A stretch of 5,820 nt of DNA from Bacteroidales bacterium (GCA_017631875.1 JAGBSL010000091.1:1-5820), one strand, 5' to 3'; counted from the first letter of the stretch, positions 1-5,486 are shown. Made by a program: numbers and translations. Notes: generated by a model not told the origin, from the letters alone.

Positions 1-816
1 ATCGTAACGCTTGCATTCCTTTTCTGGACTGAGGCTCAGATCAACTGGCTCAACGGCGCTCTGACATTGGTCGGAATGATCCTTTTCCACATCGCAGGAA
101 ACACATGGAGCGACTATTTCGACTTCAAGAAGAAGGTAGACGCTGAGGACACATTCGGGGCAAAGACCCTCACTACAGGCATGTTCCAGCCACATGAAAT
201 CAAGAATATCGCCATCGTATCACTCGTTCTCGGCGTGATCTGCGGCATCACTCTCGTAATACTCACAGGCCTTCCGCTCCTTTGGATCGGCCTTGCAGGC
301 GCAGCATGCACATTGCTTTATCCTGCGATGAAGTTCAATGCTCTCGGAGACCTTGACATCCTCATCACATTCGCATTCCTTCCTACAATTGGAACTTCAT
401 ATGCCGTGACAGGCGCCATCGACTGGAGCGTGCTCCTTATCGCACTTCCTATCGGCCTTATCACAGACGGCATCCTCCACTGCAACAACACACGCGACAT
501 GGTCACAGACAAGCGTGCAGGCATCACTACAATGGCAATGAAGCTGGGGCCTGCAAGCGCAGCGAAGCTCTATGCATTCGAGATGATCTTCCCATTTGTG
601 TGGGTAGGCATCTGCTCGATTGCAGGAATCCTTCCGCTTCACACCATCATCATCTTCATGACCATTCCGATCGCCCTGGGCTGCGCCAAGACGCTGCTTA
701 ACGGCTACGACGACGGTCCTGAGATGACTGCTGACCTTGATGTAAGGACTGCAAACCTCCAGCTGCTGTTCTCTGTGCTTCTCAGCGTAGCTTTCGTTGC
801 TGCAAGATTCATCTAA
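1..816 (+). CDS. UbiA-superfamily prenyltransferase, MenA-like (5' partial)
   Basis: An integral-membrane enzyme expected to transfer a polyprenyl chain from its diphosphate to an aromatic acceptor; if it is MenA, the acceptor is 1,4-dihydroxy-2-naphthoate in menaquinone synthesis. The reading frame is open from base 1, so the start lies outside the window and 271 residues are visible. Two Asp-rich motifs of the superfamily are present: NTWSDYFDF at visible residues 34-42, with a further Asp at 47, and NNTRDMVTDKRAG at 162-174. In this family these Asp residues bind Mg2+ and the prenyl diphosphate. Hydrophobic stretches alternate along the rest of the protein, as expected for a multi-helix UbiA fold. 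The next gene's ATG follows the TAA directly, suggesting co-transcription. The family call is secure. The exact acceptor is not, because other Bacteroidota UbiA paralogues share the same motifs. Confidence 0.85.
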   Translation: MVTLAFLFWTEAQINWLNGALTLVGMILFHIAGNTWSDYFDFKKKVDAEDTFGAKTLTTGMFQPHEIKNIAIVSLVLGVICGITLVILTGLPLLWIGLAGAACTLLYPAMKFNALGDLDILITFAFLPTIGTSYAVTGAIDWSVLLIALPIGLITDGILHCNNTRDMVTDKRAGITTMAMKLGPASAAKLYAFEMIFPFVWVGICSIAGILPLHTIIIFMTIPIALGCAKTLLNGYDDGPEMTADLDVRTANLQLLFSVLLSVAFVAARFI

Positions 817-1440
817 ATGAAAGACTGGAAACCTATCGTCGGCATCTGTATTGCCGCCGTGCTGTGGACTGTCATGTTCTCACCATGGACAGCACCGCAT
901 ATCAATTTCTGGATCATGATGACATGTTCCGGAGCGACCCTTACGCTTTACTCTACATGGGCATCACCGGGATGGTGGAAGGACGTCCGCATAGGATTGT
1001 CTGACATCCTGCTCGGAGCGGGACTCGCTGCCGTGATGTGGGGAGTGTTCTGGCTTGGAGAGTTCTTCTCTACCCTGCTGTTCGACTTTGCACGTCCGCA
1101 GGTTGACACTATCTACGGTATGAAGGAGGGCGAAAATCCTCTCGTGCTGACTCTTTTAATGCTGTTTATAATCGGTCCTGCAGAGGAGATCTTCTGGAGA
1201 GGATATATCCAGAAAGGCCTTTCAAAGCGTTGGAACCCAAACTGGGGCTTCGTAGTGACCACCCTGGTTTACAGCCTTGTACACCTTGCGAAGTTCAACT
1301 TCATGCTCATCATGGCCGCTGCCGTTGCAGGCCTGATATGGGGTCTGGCATACAGATTCTTCCCCGAAAGACTCGGCGCCATCATCATCTCACACGCCCT
1401 TTGGGACTGCGCCGTATTTATTTGGTTCCCTATCATGTAA
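817..1440 (+). CDS. CPBP-family intramembrane metalloprotease (Rce1/Abi-like)
   Basis: A 207-residue polytopic membrane protein of the CPBP family, which includes the eukaryotic CAAX prenyl protease Rce1 and bacterial Abi proteins. The conserved motifs are in order: motif 1 EEIFWRGY at 123-130 (EExxxR, catalytic Glu pair and Arg), motif 2 YSLVH at 152-156 (usually FxxxH, here with Tyr) and motif 3 HALWD at 193-197 (HxxxN/D). All residues needed for catalysis appear present, so the protein is probably active. Membrane segments are likely near 8-22, 31-47, 62-80, 108-121, 143-158, 163-178 and 186-205. The ATG abuts the stop of the prenyltransferase gene, so the two are probably translationally linked. 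The substrate is unknown. Bacterial members have been tied to peptide processing, bacteriocin immunity and signalling, and nothing here selects among these. Confidence 0.9.
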   Translation: MKDWKPIVGICIAAVLWTVMFSPWTAPHINFWIMMTCSGATLTLYSTWASPGWWKDVRIGLSDILLGAGLAAVMWGVFWLGEFFSTLLFDFARPQVDTIYGMKEGENPLVLTLLMLFIIGPAEEIFWRGYIQKGLSKRWNPNWGFVVTTLVYSLVHLAKFNFMLIMAAAVAGLIWGLAYRFFPERLGAIIISHALWDCAVFIWFPIM

Positions 1441-1445
1441 AATAT

Positions 1446-1492
1446 AGCTCCGCCTAAAAACTATCAAAGTCCTGTAGTTTTTAGGCGGAGCT
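1446..1492 (+). terminator. 18-bp perfect inverted repeat, probable transcription terminator
   Basis: The arms AGCTCCGCCTAAAAACTA (1446-1463) and TAGTTTTTAGGCGGAGCT (1475-1492) are exact reverse complements, with an 11-nt loop. The hairpin begins 5 nt after the stop of the CPBP protease gene, where a terminator for the preceding pair would lie. No T-tract follows on either strand, so it is not a textbook intrinsic terminator. It could also protect the 3' end of the upstream mRNA or affect the sigma factor leader, since it ends 28 nt before that start codon. Confidence 0.55.
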
Positions 1493-1520
1493 TACGTCTA
1501 ATGTGCAAAAACTAAAATAA

Positions 1521-2006
1521 ATGAACTCATTGGAACTTGATTTTGCGCGAATGGTGAGGGAGCATAAGGGCACGATATACACCGTGTGCTATATGTTCTC
1601 AAAGGATGAGGAGGAGGTTGCAGACCTTTTCCAGGACATCCTCATCAACCTCTGGAAGGGATTCGCGAACTTCCGCGGAGAGAGCAGTCCGAGGACATGG
1701 ATATACCGTGTCAGCCTCAACACCTGCATCTCCGCTGACAGAAAGAAGAAGCGTCAGGGCGAGACTGTGCCTCTGGACATGAACATCAACCTGTTCGATG
1801 ACACTGCAGAAGACATGAAGCAGGTCAGGATGCTCCAAAGCAGGATCAGCAGACTCGGACCTTTCGACAGAGCAATAGTACTGCTTTGGCTTGAAAATCT
1901 CAGTTATGATGAGATAGGAGCCATCGTGGGCATCACCGCAAAGAACGTATCTGTCCGCCTTGTCAGAATCAGGGAACAGCTCAAGAACATGTCAGACGAA
2001 AAATAG
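1521..2006 (+). CDS. ECF-type RNA polymerase sigma factor (sigma-70 family)
   Basis: A 161-residue alternative sigma factor that would direct RNA polymerase core to a dedicated promoter set. It has only regions 2 and 4, as in the ECF group. Region 2 spans about residues 8-78: the core-binding helix DLFQDILINLWKGF lies at 35-48, and the -10-recognition part contains SPRTWIYRVSLNTCIS at 56-71 followed by a basic RKKKR. A short linker (about 79-103) leads to region 4 at about 104-155, with a helix-turn-helix including SYDEIGAIVG and KNVSVRLVRIREQL, which would contact the -35-like element. The ATG is preceded by A-rich sequence, typical of Bacteroidota starts. The membrane protein gene follows after 7 nt, suggesting an operon in which the partner controls the sigma factor. 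The regulon cannot be told from the sequence. Confidence 0.93.
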   Translation: MNSLELDFARMVREHKGTIYTVCYMFSKDEEEVADLFQDILINLWKGFANFRGESSPRTWIYRVSLNTCISADRKKKRQGETVPLDMNINLFDDTAEDMKQVRMLQSRISRLGPFDRAIVLLWLENLSYDEIGAIVGITAKNVSVRLVRIREQLKNMSDEK

Positions 2007-2013
2007 CACGGTT

Positions 2014-2613
2014 ATGGAAAACAATACATTGATATCGCACGAGCTCGAGGAGATGAGGGCTCAGCTCGGAATGCTCAAGGACAAGCTTGAAAAGCAGACA
2101 ATCATAAACGAGACACACATACGCAATTCGATGAAGTCGAAGATGTCCGACATCAACAAGACAGTGACAGGAACCATCATAGCAGGAGTCTTTGCACTGT
2201 GCTACAGCACATGGTTCTTCTACTGGCAGGACTTCTCGCTGGCCTTTGTCATAGCGACATTCGTGATGCTTGCAGTATGTCTTGGAATCACAATCGCACA
2301 GAGAGTAATCCTCGGCAAGATGGATTTCTCGCAGGGAAATCTTGTTGAAACTGCCGAGAAGCTCAGCAAGATCAAGAAGCACTACCAGGACTGGTACAAG
2401 ATCGCAATTCCTATGATCATTGTATGGTTCGGATGGATGATATACGAGATGCTCAGCATTCACGGCATGGAGTCGCCTATGGCAATCGGATTCTGCTGCG
2501 GCGCTCTCATCGGAGGTATACTCGGAGGTATACTCGGCATGCGCATCAACCGCAAGGTCGCACGCAAAGCCACTGAAATCCTTGACCAGATCGCCGAACT
2601 CCAGAGAAGTTAA
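2014..2613 (+). CDS. Uncharacterised four-helix membrane protein with coiled-coil ends; candidate sigma-factor partner
   Basis: A 199-residue protein of no family I recognise. Residues 8-48 are charged and heptad-like (ELEEMRAQLGMLKDKLEKQ), probably a cytoplasmic coiled coil. Two hydrophobic helices follow at about 51-71 and 74-96, then a charged linker (about 100-127) with Lys and Gln, two more helices at about 128-147 and 155-177, and a short charged C-terminal helix (179-198). The fourth helix carries the glycine-rich repeat GGILGGILG. No zinc-binding HxxxCxxC motif of classical anti-sigma factors is present. The ATG at 2014 was chosen because it lies 7 nt after the sigma factor stop; an in-frame GTG at 1960 would overlap that gene by 47 nt and add 18 unconvincing residues. 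The placement suggests it senses a membrane signal and controls the sigma factor, but that role is inference only. Confidence 0.8.
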   Translation: MENNTLISHELEEMRAQLGMLKDKLEKQTIINETHIRNSMKSKMSDINKTVTGTIIAGVFALCYSTWFFYWQDFSLAFVIATFVMLAVCLGITIAQRVILGKMDFSQGNLVETAEKLSKIKKHYQDWYKIAIPMIIVWFGWMIYEMLSIHGMESPMAIGFCCGALIGGILGGILGMRINRKVARKATEILDQIAELQRS

Positions 2614-2628
2614 AATCTATAAGGATAC

Positions 2629-2691
2629 TAACGACAGTGCTCATTTCTATATGGCTGCATATCAACCACTTAGAAATGAGCACCGTCATTA
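2629..2691 (-). repeat. 21-bp inverted repeat in the convergent intergenic region
   Basis: The arms are 2629-2649 and 2671-2691, with a 21-nt loop. The inner 13 bp (GTGCTCATTTCTA against its complement) are perfect. The two imperfect positions (2632/2688 and 2636/2684) are C-A and A-C on the plus strand but would be G-U wobble pairs in a minus-strand transcript, so all 21 positions can pair in that RNA. It begins 15 nt after the membrane protein stop and may end transcription there, though no T-tract follows on either strand. It could instead be part of a mobile or repetitive intergenic sequence. Confidence 0.6.
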
Positions 2692-2717
2692 ACTACCCCT
2701 TTAAAGGAGGGGTTAAA
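2690..2717. repeat. Imperfect palindrome of CCCCT/AGGGG type, probable intergenic repeat remnant
   Basis: The sequence TTAACTACCCCTTT (2689-2702) faces AAAGGAGGGGTTAA (2703-2716). They form a 14-bp inverted repeat with three mismatches around a perfect CCTTTAAAGG core. From memory, CCCCT-TTAAAGG-AGGGG palindromes are a frequent intergenic repeat type in Bacteroidota genomes. No open reading frame or promoter is evident in it. Confidence 0.4.
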
Positions 2718-2806
2718 GGCACATCGCCACCCTAACATACTGTCTATCAATATCTTAAATTTCAATAGTGTAGTTAACCCTTGATATCTATTCTGCACTT
2801 GATACA
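2718..2806. other. AT-rich intergenic stretch without recognisable feature
   Basis: This sequence joins the two structured parts of the convergent intergenic region. It holds only a short TATCAA/TTGATA inverted repeat (2745-2750 and 2781-2786) and an AGTTAACCC (2772-2780) that echoes the neighbouring palindrome. No credible gene, promoter or terminator was found. Confidence 0.5.
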
Positions 2807-2963
2807 GGAGCATAGCAGTGATTGCTGAGGCATGTCCACCCCCGGACATGGGCAGGGGGAGGGGCCCGACGGAGACAAGTGGTCGACAGACCACGAAGGA
2901 TACGTTGGGAGGGGCCGGAGTGAGCGAAGCGAACGAAGTCCTCAGCAATCACTGCTATGCTCC
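2807..2963. repeat. 157-bp element bounded by perfect 24-bp inverted repeats (MITE- or REP-like)
   Basis: The arms 2807-2830 and 2940-2963 are exact reverse complements (outer end GGAGCATAGCAG, inner end GATTGCTGAGG) and enclose 109 bp. Inside are a 7-bp hairpin CATGTCC/GGACATG (2831-2850, loop ACCCCC), a G-rich run (2850-2864), a 6-bp hairpin GTGGTC/GACCAC (2879-2894, loop GACA), a second G-rich run (2907-2914) and a GCGAA-type tandem (2924-2937). The whole element could fold into one long stem with a branched head on either strand. No target-site duplication is visible beside the arms, and nothing inside looks like a transposase. It may be a non-autonomous mobile element, a repetitive extragenic sequence or a structured RNA. 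Small open frames through it lack coding character. Confidence 0.7.
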
Positions 2964-2976
2964 AAGGCAACAATAG

Positions 2977-3008
2977 AAAAAGCCGCCGGAGAAACTCCGA
3001 CGGCTTTT
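2977..3008 (-). terminator. Rho-independent terminator of the rplM-rpsI-rpsB-tsf operon
   Basis: In the minus-strand RNA, AAAAGCCG-U-CGGAG pairs with CUCCG-G-CGGCUUUU around a UUU loop, and the stem runs into a run of five U. The single imperfect position (2986/3000) is a G-U pair in that RNA but a C-A mismatch on the plus strand, so orientation favours the minus strand. It starts 24 nt past the tsf stop. The A-run and T-run at the stem base could also give weak termination of plus-strand transcripts. Confidence 0.9.
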
Positions 3009-3032
3009 ATCGTGTTGGCCTGTGGCCTGGAA

Positions 3033-4028
3033 TTAGTCAGCGAGTGATACTCTCTTGAATGAGAGAACCTTAGCCTCAGCGTCAGCTGCCTTGATGACAT
3101 CCTTCACTGCAGTCTTGCCGTCACCCATCTGATAGCCCTGCTCCTCGAGAGTCTGCTCCTTGAAGAACTTCTGGAGACGACCCTTAGCGATATTAGCTAC
3201 CATCTGCTCAGGAAGGTTAGCTGCCTTCTCTGCTGAAACGGTCTTGATGATCTCGCGTGCCTGCTCAGCCTGCTCAGCTGTGATCCAGCCCTTAGACTGG
3301 TTAGACTCGATGTGAGCCTCGCTGTCTACGTGTGCAGGGTTGATGCCAGCCTTTGTGAGAGCTGCATCTACTGCCTTCTGTACGAGCTCCTCCTTAGTCT
3401 TCTCAGTTGCAGTCTTAAGCTCAGTGTCGATAACGCTCTGTGGTACTGACTCTGCAGATACTGCTACAGGGTTCATTGAAGCAACCTGCATAGCAACACC
3501 CTTAGCTACCTGTGCATCGAACTCCTTGTTGAAACCAACGATAGCTGCGAGCTTGCCGTTGATTGCGTGGATGTAAGATGCGATGTAAGGTGCCTCTACA
3601 GTCTCGTAAGCTACGATAACGTGCTTCTCACCTGTCTTACCTGTCTGCTCAGTTACAGCTGCCTCAACTGTTCTTCCGTCAGCGAGTACGCAAGCCATGA
3701 GAGCCTCCTTGTCTGCTGGGAAGTTAGCGATAGCTGTCTCAGCGATAGCCTGAGCGAGTGCCTGGAACTCAGCGTTCTTAGCTACGAAGTCAGTCTCGCA
3801 ACCGAGAGCGACGATGATAGCCTTTGAGCCGTCTACCTTAGCGATAGCTGCACCCTCTGAAGTCTCACGGTCAGCACGCTTAGCTGCTACGAGCTTACCC
3901 TTCTCGCGGATGATTTCCTTTGCGCGATCGAAGTCACCGTTAGCCTCAACGAGTGCCTTCTTGCAGTCCATCATACCAGCGCCTGTCATCTGACGAAGTT
4001 TTGCAACTTCTGCTGCTTTAATCTCCAT
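3033..4028 (-). CDS. tsf: Translation elongation factor Ts (EF-Ts)
   Basis: The cytoplasmic nucleotide-exchange factor that releases GDP from EF-Tu so it can bind GTP and aminoacyl-tRNA again. The N-terminal UBA-like domain (about 1-50) contains VAKLRQMTGAGMMDCKKAL. The EF-Tu-contacting motif TDFVAKN lies at 79-85, where Asp80 and Phe81 correspond to the residues that displace Mg2+ and the switch helix in EF-Tu. The core domain continues with YIHAINGKLAAIVGFN (152-167), and a C-terminal module contains PEQMVANIAKGRLQKFF (273-289). At 331 residues it is longer than the 283 of E. coli, which is usual for Bacteroidales. The ATG lies 24 nt after the rpsB stop, in the conserved rpsB-tsf order, and the terminator at 2977-3008 ends the operon. 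No anomaly was seen. Confidence 0.98.
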   Translation of the reverse strand: MEIKAAEVAKLRQMTGAGMMDCKKALVEANGDFDRAKEIIREKGKLVAAKRADRETSEGAAIAKVDGSKAIIVALGCETDFVAKNAEFQALAQAIAETAIANFPADKEALMACVLADGRTVEAAVTEQTGKTGEKHVIVAYETVEAPYIASYIHAINGKLAAIVGFNKEFDAQVAKGVAMQVASMNPVAVSAESVPQSVIDTELKTATEKTKEELVQKAVDAALTKAGINPAHVDSEAHIESNQSKGWITAEQAEQAREIIKTVSAEKAANLPEQMVANIAKGRLQKFFKEQTLEEQGYQMGDGKTAVKDVIKAADAEAKVLSFKRVSLAD

Positions 4029-4052
4029 TTCGATAGATGTTTAAGGTGTTAA

Positions 4053-4850
4053 TTACTCTGCAATAGCCTCTTCAGCAGCTGGCTTTGCACCCTTACGAGC
4101 GCGGAGCTTCTTGCCTGCTGGCTTCTCCTCTGCCTGTGCTGGAGCCTCTTTCTCCTTCTCGAGCTTCCTTTCGTCCAATCCCTCTTTGATAGCGCCGCAA
4201 AGTGCATCCATGATGTAAGCGATAGACTTTGCTGCATCGTCATTTGCCGGAATCACATAATCAATCGGAGTAGGATCGCAACAAGTATCAACCATAGCGA
4301 TAACCGGAATGTTAAGACGATTTGCCTCTTTAACGGCGTTCATCTCCTTCTGTACGTCTACTACGAAAAGTGCTGATGGGAGGCGGCTAAGGTCACGGAT
4401 AGAACCGAGGTTCTTCTCGAGCTTAGCACGCTGGCGTGTAACCTGAAGACGCTCTCTCTTTGCGAGAGTGTCGAATGTACCATCCTCAATCATCTTGTCG
4501 ATGGTGTTCATTTTCTTGACAGCCTTACGGATAGTCAGGAAGTTTGTAAGCATTCCACCTGGCCATCTCTCTGTCACGTATGGCATGTTTACAGATGCTG
4601 CCTTCTCAGCAACGATCTCCTTTGCCTGTTTCTTAGTTGCTACGAAGAGGACCTTGCGGCCTGAGCGCGCAAGCTGCTTGAGTACGTTTGCAGCCTCCTC
4701 GATCTTTACTATACTCTTGTGCAGGTCGATGATATGGATACCGTTCTTCTGATCGAAGATGTATGGTGCCATCTTAGGGTTCCATTTCCTCGCCAAGTGT
4801 CCGAAGTGAACACCTGCATCAAGCAGTTCCTGGAAATTTGTTCTTGGCAT
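4053..4850 (-). CDS. rpsB: 30S ribosomal protein S2 (uS2)
   Basis: A small-subunit ribosomal protein that binds between the head and body of the 30S particle and is needed for mRNA binding together with S1. The 265-residue protein shows the S2 signatures: GVHFGH at 13-18, RKWNPKMAPYI at 21-31, GIHIIDL at 37-43, WPGGMLTNF at 96-104 and DYVIPANDDA at 197-206. The last 40 residues form a charged Lys/Glu/Ala-rich tail, which is variable in the family. The start at 4850 gives the usual N-terminus MPRTNFQELLDAG and follows an A-rich leader. An in-frame ATG at 4889 would add 13 residues that S2 proteins lack and lies inside a hairpin, so it was not chosen. The gene is 24 nt upstream of tsf and 239 nt downstream of rpsI. 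Confidence 0.97.
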   Translation of the reverse strand: MPRTNFQELLDAGVHFGHLARKWNPKMAPYIFDQKNGIHIIDLHKSIVKIEEAANVLKQLARSGRKVLFVATKKQAKEIVAEKAASVNMPYVTERWPGGMLTNFLTIRKAVKKMNTIDKMIEDGTFDTLAKRERLQVTRQRAKLEKNLGSIRDLSRLPSALFVVDVQKEMNAVKEANRLNIPVIAMVDTCCDPTPIDYVIPANDDAAKSIAYIMDALCGAIKEGLDERKLEKEKEAPAQAEEKPAGKKLRARKGAKPAAEEAIAE

Positions 4851-4883
4851 TGTGTTAAAAATGTTTGTTTTGTTTTTAATTTC

Positions 4884-4914
4884 CCTCATCAGGCTATTGC
4901 CTTCGCCTGTGAGG
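4884..4914 (-). promoter_or_regulatory. Bulged hairpin in the rpsB leader, candidate S2 autoregulatory element
   Basis: In the minus-strand RNA, CCTCACAGGC (4914-4905) pairs with GCCTGATGAGG (4894-4884), giving 10 base pairs with one bulged A and a 10-nt loop GAAGGCAATA. The stem ends 33 nt before the rpsB start, and the intervening leader is A/T-rich with little structure. rpsB-tsf operons in some other bacteria are repressed by S2 binding to the rpsB leader. Whether this hairpin does that is inference from position alone; the structure could also be incidental. Confidence 0.4.
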
Positions 4915-4939
4915 CTCTTTTCTTCAATCCGGAGTAGCT

Positions 4940-4967
4940 GGGATTTCTCGACAAGCTCGAAATGACA
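4940..4967. repeat. REP-like motif (TCATTTCGAGC...GAGAAATCCC type)
   Basis: On the minus strand this 28-bp sequence reads TGTCATTTCGAGCTTG followed by TCGAGAAATCCC. It is a variant of a short, imperfectly palindromic sequence that I recall as very common between genes in many bacterial genomes (TCATTTCGAGC-n-GAGAAATC). A CCAGG/CCTGG hairpin (4969-4981) follows directly. Its presence in the rpsI-rpsB spacer suggests that part of this spacer comes from insertion of a repetitive element and is not a conserved leader. Confidence 0.6.
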
Positions 4968-4980
4968 ACCAGGTCTCCTG

Positions 4981-5084
4981 GATTTTCCGCAGTCTCAGCA
5001 ATCATCAGGCAGCTCCCGAAGATTCGCACCTTCTGCGAAGGTCCTGTGATTTTCCACCGGACTGTGCTTTGTAAATCAGGCAGC
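4981..5084. repeat. Imperfect direct repeat in the rpsI-rpsB spacer
   Basis: Two copies, 4981-5013 and 5049-5084, each begin with GATTTTCC and end with ATCAGGCAGC. Their middles are less alike and differ by 3 nt in length. Between them lies a 6-bp hairpin TTCGCA/TGCGAA (5023-5039, loop CCTTC). The first copy also contains CTCAGCAATCA (4994-5004), an 11-mer found in both arms of the 157-bp element at 2807-2963. No coding function is likely. Confidence 0.45.
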
Positions 5085-5089
5085 AAATA

Positions 5090-5479
5090 TTAACGTTTGC
5101 TGAACTGGAAGCGTCTACGTGCACCAGGCTGACCAGGCTTCTTACGCTCAACCTCGCGAGCGTCACGAGTAAGGAATCCAGCTGCCTTAAGTGCTGAGCG
5201 ATAAGCCTCCTTATCGATCTCGCAAAGTGCGCGAGAGATACCGAGTCTCAAAGCCTCTGCCTGGCCTTTGATTCCACCACCGTCAAGATTAGCCTTAACG
5301 TCAAACTGAGCTGCAGTGCCTGTTACCTCGAATGGCTGGTTCACGATGTAACGGAGAGTGTCCTCTTTGAAATACTCATTGAGCTCACGACCGTTGATCA
5401 CGATGTTACCTTTACCAGGCACAACATAAACGCGAGCGACTGCTGATTTACGTCTTCCAAGGGCGTTTACTACTTTCAT
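5090..5479 (-). CDS. rpsI: 30S ribosomal protein S9 (uS9)
   Basis: A small-subunit protein of the 30S head whose C-terminal tail reaches the P-site tRNA. The 129-residue protein has the conserved start [15 protein letters not shown] (5-19), the core [22 protein letters not shown] (64-85; key GGG and GQAEALRLG) and the basic C-terminus [19 protein letters not shown] (111-129), whose final Lys-Arg is the tRNA-contacting end. The length is normal for the family and no residue seems missing. It begins 7 nt after the rplM stop; the conserved rplM-rpsI pair is almost certainly one transcript. A 239-bp spacer separates it from rpsB downstream. Confidence 0.98.
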   Translation of the reverse strand: MKVVNALGRRKSAVARVYVVPGKGNIVINGRELNEYFKEDTLRYIVNQPFEVTGTAAQFDVKANLDGGGIKGQAEALRLGISRALCEIDKEAYRSALKAAGFLTRDAREVERKKPGQPGARRRFQFSKR

Positions 5480-5486
5480 GCTCTGC

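Noticed and set aside
1960..2013. Upstream GTG start for the four-helix membrane protein
   Set aside because: It would overlap the sigma factor gene by 47 nt and add residues coded by another gene's frame. The ATG at 2014 fits the A-rich start context and operon spacing.
2014..2613. Membrane protein as a transporter subunit
   Set aside because: Four helices with coiled-coil ends, no nucleotide-binding or transporter signature, and linkage to a sigma factor do not support transport.
2670..2948. 92-codon open frame on the minus strand through the intergenic region
   Set aside because: It runs across unrelated inverted repeats, has no recognisable domain, and its composition follows the repeats. 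It is the kind of spurious small protein often annotated over repeats.
2788..2973. 61-codon minus-strand and overlapping 71-codon plus-strand (2832-3047) open frames
   Set aside because: Both are translations of the 157-bp element and the terminator. The plus-strand one also runs into the tsf 3' end, and neither shows a protein family.
3340..3827. Plus-strand open frames opposite tsf
   Set aside because: They are complements of a strongly conserved coding sequence and have low-complexity, Ser/Cys/Leu-rich translations without domains.
4468..4752. Plus-strand 94-codon open frame opposite rpsB
   Set aside because: It is a shadow of the conserved S2 coding sequence on the other strand.
4851..4889. 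N-terminal extension of rpsB to the ATG at 4889
   Set aside because: The 13 added residues are absent from S2 proteins and that ATG lies in a hairpin arm. The protein starting at 4850 matches the family.
4889..5086. 65-codon minus-strand open frame in the rpsI-rpsB spacer
   Set aside because: It covers the REP-like motif and the direct repeat and resembles no protein, so it is explained by non-coding sequence.
5069..5102. Possible Bacteroidota-type promoter before rpsB (TTAATATTTG near the rpsI stop on the minus strand)
   Set aside because: It approximates the TAnnTTTG box only with a 3-nt gap, and no matching upstream TTG-type box was found at the right distance.
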